Positions 60,479 through 64,000 of a stretch of 64,000 nucleotides of DNA are shown here, one piece after another. Position 1 is the stretch's first letter. Each line of letters begins with the position of its first letter. Source of the stretch: Megachile rotundata (Eukaryota; Arthropoda; Insecta; Hymenoptera; Megachilidae); assembly GCF_050947335.1 (NCBI RefSeq), contig NC_134997.1, forward strand, positions 930,001-994,000. The letters run 5' to 3'. The translations under genes were made by a program, and so were the position numbers. The notes below the pieces were generated by a model, which made no database searches, was not told the origin of the DNA, and saw only the letters and a list, made by a program, of their open reading frames with translations.

Positions 60479-61778
60479 CAATTGCGATCGCACAATCGCG
60501 ATCGCACAATCACACAGTCACAATCCCACAATCACGATCACACAATCACGACCACACAGTCACAATCACACAATCGCAATCACAATCACACAATCACAGT
60601 CACACTATCACAATCGCACAACCACAACCACACAATCCCACAGTCACAATCCCACAATCACGGTCACACAATCACAGTCACACAATCACAATCACACAGT
60701 CACACAATCACAATCACAATCACAATCACAATCACAATCACAGTCACAATCACAATCACAATCACAATCACAAAATCACAGTCACGATCACACAATCACA
60801 ATCCCACAATCACAATCACACAATCACAGTCACACAATCACAATCACACAGTCGCACAGTCACAATCCCACAATCACGATCACCCAATCACGATCACCCA
60901 ATCACGATCACCCAATCACGATCACCCAATCACGATCACCCAATCACGATCACACAATCACGATCACACAATCACGATCACACAATCACGATCACACAAT
61001 CACACAGTCACAATCCCACAATCACGATCACACAATCATGACCACACAGTCACAATCACACAATCGCAACCACAATCCCACAATCACAATCACACAATCA
61101 CATTCACACAATCACAATCACACAACCACAACCACACAATCCCCCAGTCACAATCCCACAATCACGATCACCCAATCACGATCACCCAATCACGATCACC
61201 CAATCACGATCACACGATCACAATCACACGATCACAATCACACAATCACAATCACACAATCACAATCACACAATCACAATCACACAATCACAATCACACA
61301 ATCACAATCACACAATCACAATCACACAATCACGATCACACAATCACGATCACACAATCACGATCACACAATCACGATCACACAATCACGATCACACAAT
61401 CACGACCACACAGTCACGATCACACAATCGCAATCACACAACCACAATCACACAACCACAATCACACAATCACAACCACACAATCACAATCACACAATCA
61501 CAATCACACAATCACAATCACACAATCACGATCACACAATCACGATCACAAAATCACCATCACACAATCACGATCACAAAATCACGATCACAATCACGAT
61601 CACACAATCACGATTACACAATCACGATCACAGAGTCCTAATCACACAATCAGGATCACACAATCACGATCACATAATCACGGTCACACAATCACGGTCA
61701 CACGATCACGATCACACAATCACGATCACACAATCACACAATCACAATCACAATCACAATCACATAATCACAATCACT
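60479..61778. repeat. B unit 16, medium class (1,300 bp)
   Basis: Hexamer n=6, CATGACC 61038, CCCCCAGTC near 61,141 and a short delta run. Epsilon then passes into beta with CAACCACAATC units and a B2 anchor near 61635 spelled CAGAGTCC. Alpha and gamma are missing. CACACGATCACG near 61,702 is private. Confidence 0.85.
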
Positions 61779-63402
61779 CAATTGCGATCGCACAATCGCG
61801 ATCGCACAATCACACAGTCACAATCCCACAATCACGATCACACAATCACGACCACACAGTCACAATCACACAATCGCAATCACAATCACACAATCACAGT
61901 CACACTATCACAATTGCACAACCACAACCACACAATCCCACAGTCACAATCCCACAATCACGGTCACACAATCACAGTCACACAATCACAATCACACAGT
62001 CACACAATCACAATCACAATCACAGTCACAATCACAATCACAATCACAATCACAAAATCACAGTCACGATCACACAATCACAATCCCACAGTCACAATCA
62101 CACAATCACAGTCTCACAATCACAATCACACAATCGCACAGTCACAATCCCACAATCACGATCACCCAATCACGATCACCCAATCACGATCACCCAATCA
62201 CGATCACCCAATCACGATCACCCAATCACGATCACACAATCACGATCACACAATCACGATCACACAATCACGATCACACAATCACACAGTCACAATCCCA
62301 CAATCACGATCACACTATCATGACCACACAGTCACAATCACACAATCGCAACCACAATCCCACAATCACAATCACACGATCACATTCACACAATCACAAT
62401 CACACAACCACAACCACACAATCCCACAGTCACAATCCCACAATCACGATCACCCAATCACGATCACCCAATCACGATCACCCAATCACGATCACCCAAT
62501 CACGATCACCCAATCAGGATCACCCAATCACGATCACCAAATCACGATCACCCAATCACGATCACCCAATCACGGTCACCCAATCACGATCACACGATCA
62601 CAATCCCACAATCACAATCACACGATCACATTCACACAATCACAATCACACAACCACAACCACACAATCCCACAGTCACAATCCCACAATCACGATCACC
62701 CAATCACGATCACCCAATCACGATCACCCAATCACGATCACCCAATCAGGATCACCCAATCACGATCACCAAATCACGATCACCCAATCACGATCACCCA
62801 ATCACGGTCACCCAATCACGATCACACGATCACAATCACACGATCACAATCACACAATCACAATCACACAATCACAATCACACAATCACAATCACACAAT
62901 CACAATCACACAATCACAATCACACAATCACAATCACACAATCACAATCACACAATCACAATCACACAATCACAATCACACAATCAAACAATCGCAATCA
63001 CAATCACACAATCAAACAATCGCAACCAAACAATCGCAATCACACAATCGCAATCACACAATCGCAATCACACAATCGCAATCACACAAACGCAATCACA
63101 CAATCGCAATCACATAATCGCAATCACACAATCGCAATCACACAATCGCAATCACACAATCGCAATCACACAATCGCAATCACACAATCGCAATCACACA
63201 ATCAAACAATCACACAATCACGATCACACAATCACGATTACACAATCACGATCACAGAATCCTAATCACACAATCAGGATCACACAATCACGATCACATA
63301 ATCACGGTCACACAATCACGGTCACACAATCACGATCACACAATCACGATCACACAATCACACAATCACAATCACAATCACAATCACATAATCACAATCA
63401 CT
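61779..63402. repeat. B unit 17 with a duplicated CACATTC/delta module (1,624 bp)
   Basis: Hexamer n=3, the shortest. CATGACC is at 62320. The block from CACACGATCACATTC through the delta run occurs twice (near 62,370 and 62,625), about 250 bp apart. CAATCGCAATCACAATC and CGCAACCAAAC near 62,995-63,030 are private. B2 is at 63259. Confidence 0.8.
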
Positions 63403-64000
63403 CAATTGCGATCGCACAATCGCGATCGCACAATCACACAGTCACAATCCCACAATCACGATCACACAATCACGACCACACAGTCACAATCACACAATCG
63501 CAATCACAGTCACACTATCACAATTGCACAACCACAACCACACAATCCCACAGTCACAATCCCACAATCACGGTCACACAATCACAGTCACACAATCACA
63601 ATCACACAGTCACACAATCACAATCACAATCACAATCACAATCACAATCACAGTCACAATCACAATCACAATCACAATCACAAAATCACAGTCACGATCA
63701 CACAATCACAATCCCACAATCACAATCACACAATCACAGTCACACAATCACAATCACACAATCGCACAGTCACAATCCCACAATCACGATCACCCAATCA
63801 CGATCACCCAATCACGATCACCCAATCACGATCACCCAATCACGATCACCCAATCACGATCACACAATCACGATCACACAATCACGATCACACAATCACG
63901 ATCACACAATCACACAATCACACAGTCACAATCCCACAATCACGATCACACAACCATGACCACACAGTCACAATCACACAATCGCAACCACAATCCCACA
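63403..64000. repeat. B unit 18, cut by the right window edge
   Basis: Hexamer n=6 after CACAATTGCAC (also in units 12 and 17). A delta run, beta units and an extra ACACAATC before CACAGTC follow. The last landmark reads CAACCATGACC (ATG 63956). The array evidently continues beyond the window. Confidence 0.8.

Larger units (their letters stand above)
54570..60570. repeat. Segmental duplication II, right copy (about 6.0 kb)
   Basis: Pairs with 46,190-52,140. Differences are confined to array lengths (gamma x14 against x17; hexamers 7-6-8 against 8-5-7), the 80-bp loss in unit 9, the 30-bp loss in unit 14 and scattered substitutions. The right end is where unit 12 switches to CAGTCACACTATC and unit 16 does not. 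Confidence 0.88.
1..64000. repeat. 14-bp satellite array filling the whole window
   Basis: Every line of the sequence can be read as ATC-starting 6-mers and 8-mers alternating to give a 14-bp period. All units are head to tail in one orientation. Five common variants (alpha, beta, gamma, delta, epsilon; see summary) differ at unit positions 4, 6, 10 and 12. No unique sequence, poly-A tail, long terminal repeat or transposase-like frame interrupts it. Forward frames are open because no unit type contains TAA, TAG or TGA; the reverse complement carries TGA in every unit, so reverse frames close within 42 bp. Satellite DNA of this kind is typical of eukaryotic heterochromatin; the exact chromosomal setting is not visible. 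Confidence 0.97.
33955..64000. repeat. HOR family B domain
   Basis: Eighteen copies of CAATTGCGATCGC start near 33955, 35731, 37769, 38699, 40079, 42418, 43345, 44739, 47063, 48351, 50599, 52045, 55451, 56798, 59063, 60479, 61779 and 63403. Anchors read CACAGAATCC instead of AAAGAATCC, in two types: B1 (preceded by GATTGCAC, followed by GGATCGCAC; 35253, 37291, 38569, 41689, 46349, 49927, 53107, 54737, 58391) and B2 (preceded by GATTACAC; 35587, 37625, 39935, 42273, 43201, 44595, 46919, 48207, 50455, 51901, 55307, 56653, 58919, 60335, 61635, 63259). CATGACC and delta runs are found in every complete unit. Confidence 0.9.

Noticed and set aside
33955..63420. GCGATCGC as the cyanobacterial HIP1 element
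   Set aside because: The octamer is the same as HIP1 but occurs only at one landmark of a tandem repeat and is one step from the gamma unit; the rest of the window does not look bacterial.
1..64000. Telomeric repeat array
   Set aside because: The minus strand is TG-rich, but the unit is not one of the known simple telomere motifs I recognise, it is interrupted by HOR structure, and it lacks G-runs. A subtelomeric position remains possible but is not shown.
1..64000. Synthetic or assembly-generated repeat
   Set aside because: Copies carry many private and nested shared variants that form a consistent duplication history, which a loop artefact would not produce. Local copy-number errors cannot be excluded without reads.
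1..64000. tRNA, rRNA or other structured RNA genes
   Set aside because: The written strand has very few G, and no stretch can form the stems of a tRNA or rRNA; no conserved rRNA or tRNA sequence was seen on either strand.

Overview
The window is one unbroken tandem-repeat (satellite/VNTR) array. I found no gene, RNA gene, mobile element, CRISPR array or stretch of ordinary unique sequence in its 64,000 bases. The basic unit is 14 bp, made of a 6-mer (ATCACA type) followed by an 8-mer (ATCACACA type), always in the same orientation. The written strand is rich in A and C and poor in T and G; a typical unit has 6 A, 5 C, 2 T and 1 G. A long, diverged and nested satellite of this kind points to a eukaryotic heterochromatic, subtelomeric or pericentromeric locus. 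Nothing in the sequence identifies the species, and the array runs off both ends.

Five unit types, differing at four positions, make up nearly everything: alpha (ATCGCAATCACACA), beta (ATCACGATCACACA), gamma (ATCACGATCGCACA), delta (ATCACGATCACCCA) and epsilon (ATCACAATCACACA). Short pure hexamer tracts, (ATCACA)n, also occur. The types come in blocks in a fixed order, giving higher-order repeats (HORs) of about 0.6 to 2.3 kb.

Region by region: (1) about 1-31,608 is HOR family A. It is marked by AAAGAATCC anchors, CCCATAGTC, and either a TAATCACGGTC or a TAATCGGTC landmark. (2) About 31,608-33,954 is a junction zone of alpha and gamma arrays with the first run of B-type anchors. (3) About 33,955-64,000 is HOR family B. 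It is marked by CACAGAATCC anchors, CCCACAGTC, CATGACC, delta runs and 18 copies of a CAATTGCGATCGC landmark. Segmental duplications lie on top of this: about 8.2 kb (0.15-8.37 against 23.22-31.61 kb), several 1.6-6 kb copies inside family A, a 4.65-kb tandem pair at 37.77-47.06 kb, and about 6 kb (46.19-52.14 against 54.57-60.57 kb).

Long forward open frames exist throughout, up to about 1,500 codons, but they follow from the unit: none of the five unit types has a stop in any forward frame, and 14 is not a multiple of 3, so all three frames read the same 14-residue peptide. Frames open at ATG or TTG landmark variants and close at TAA, TAG or TGA landmark variants that recur in every HOR copy. 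I do not annotate them as genes. What is notable is the layered repeat architecture and its readable duplication history. Coordinates were read by eye; landmark positions should be good to one or two bases, block edges to about 10-30 bases.
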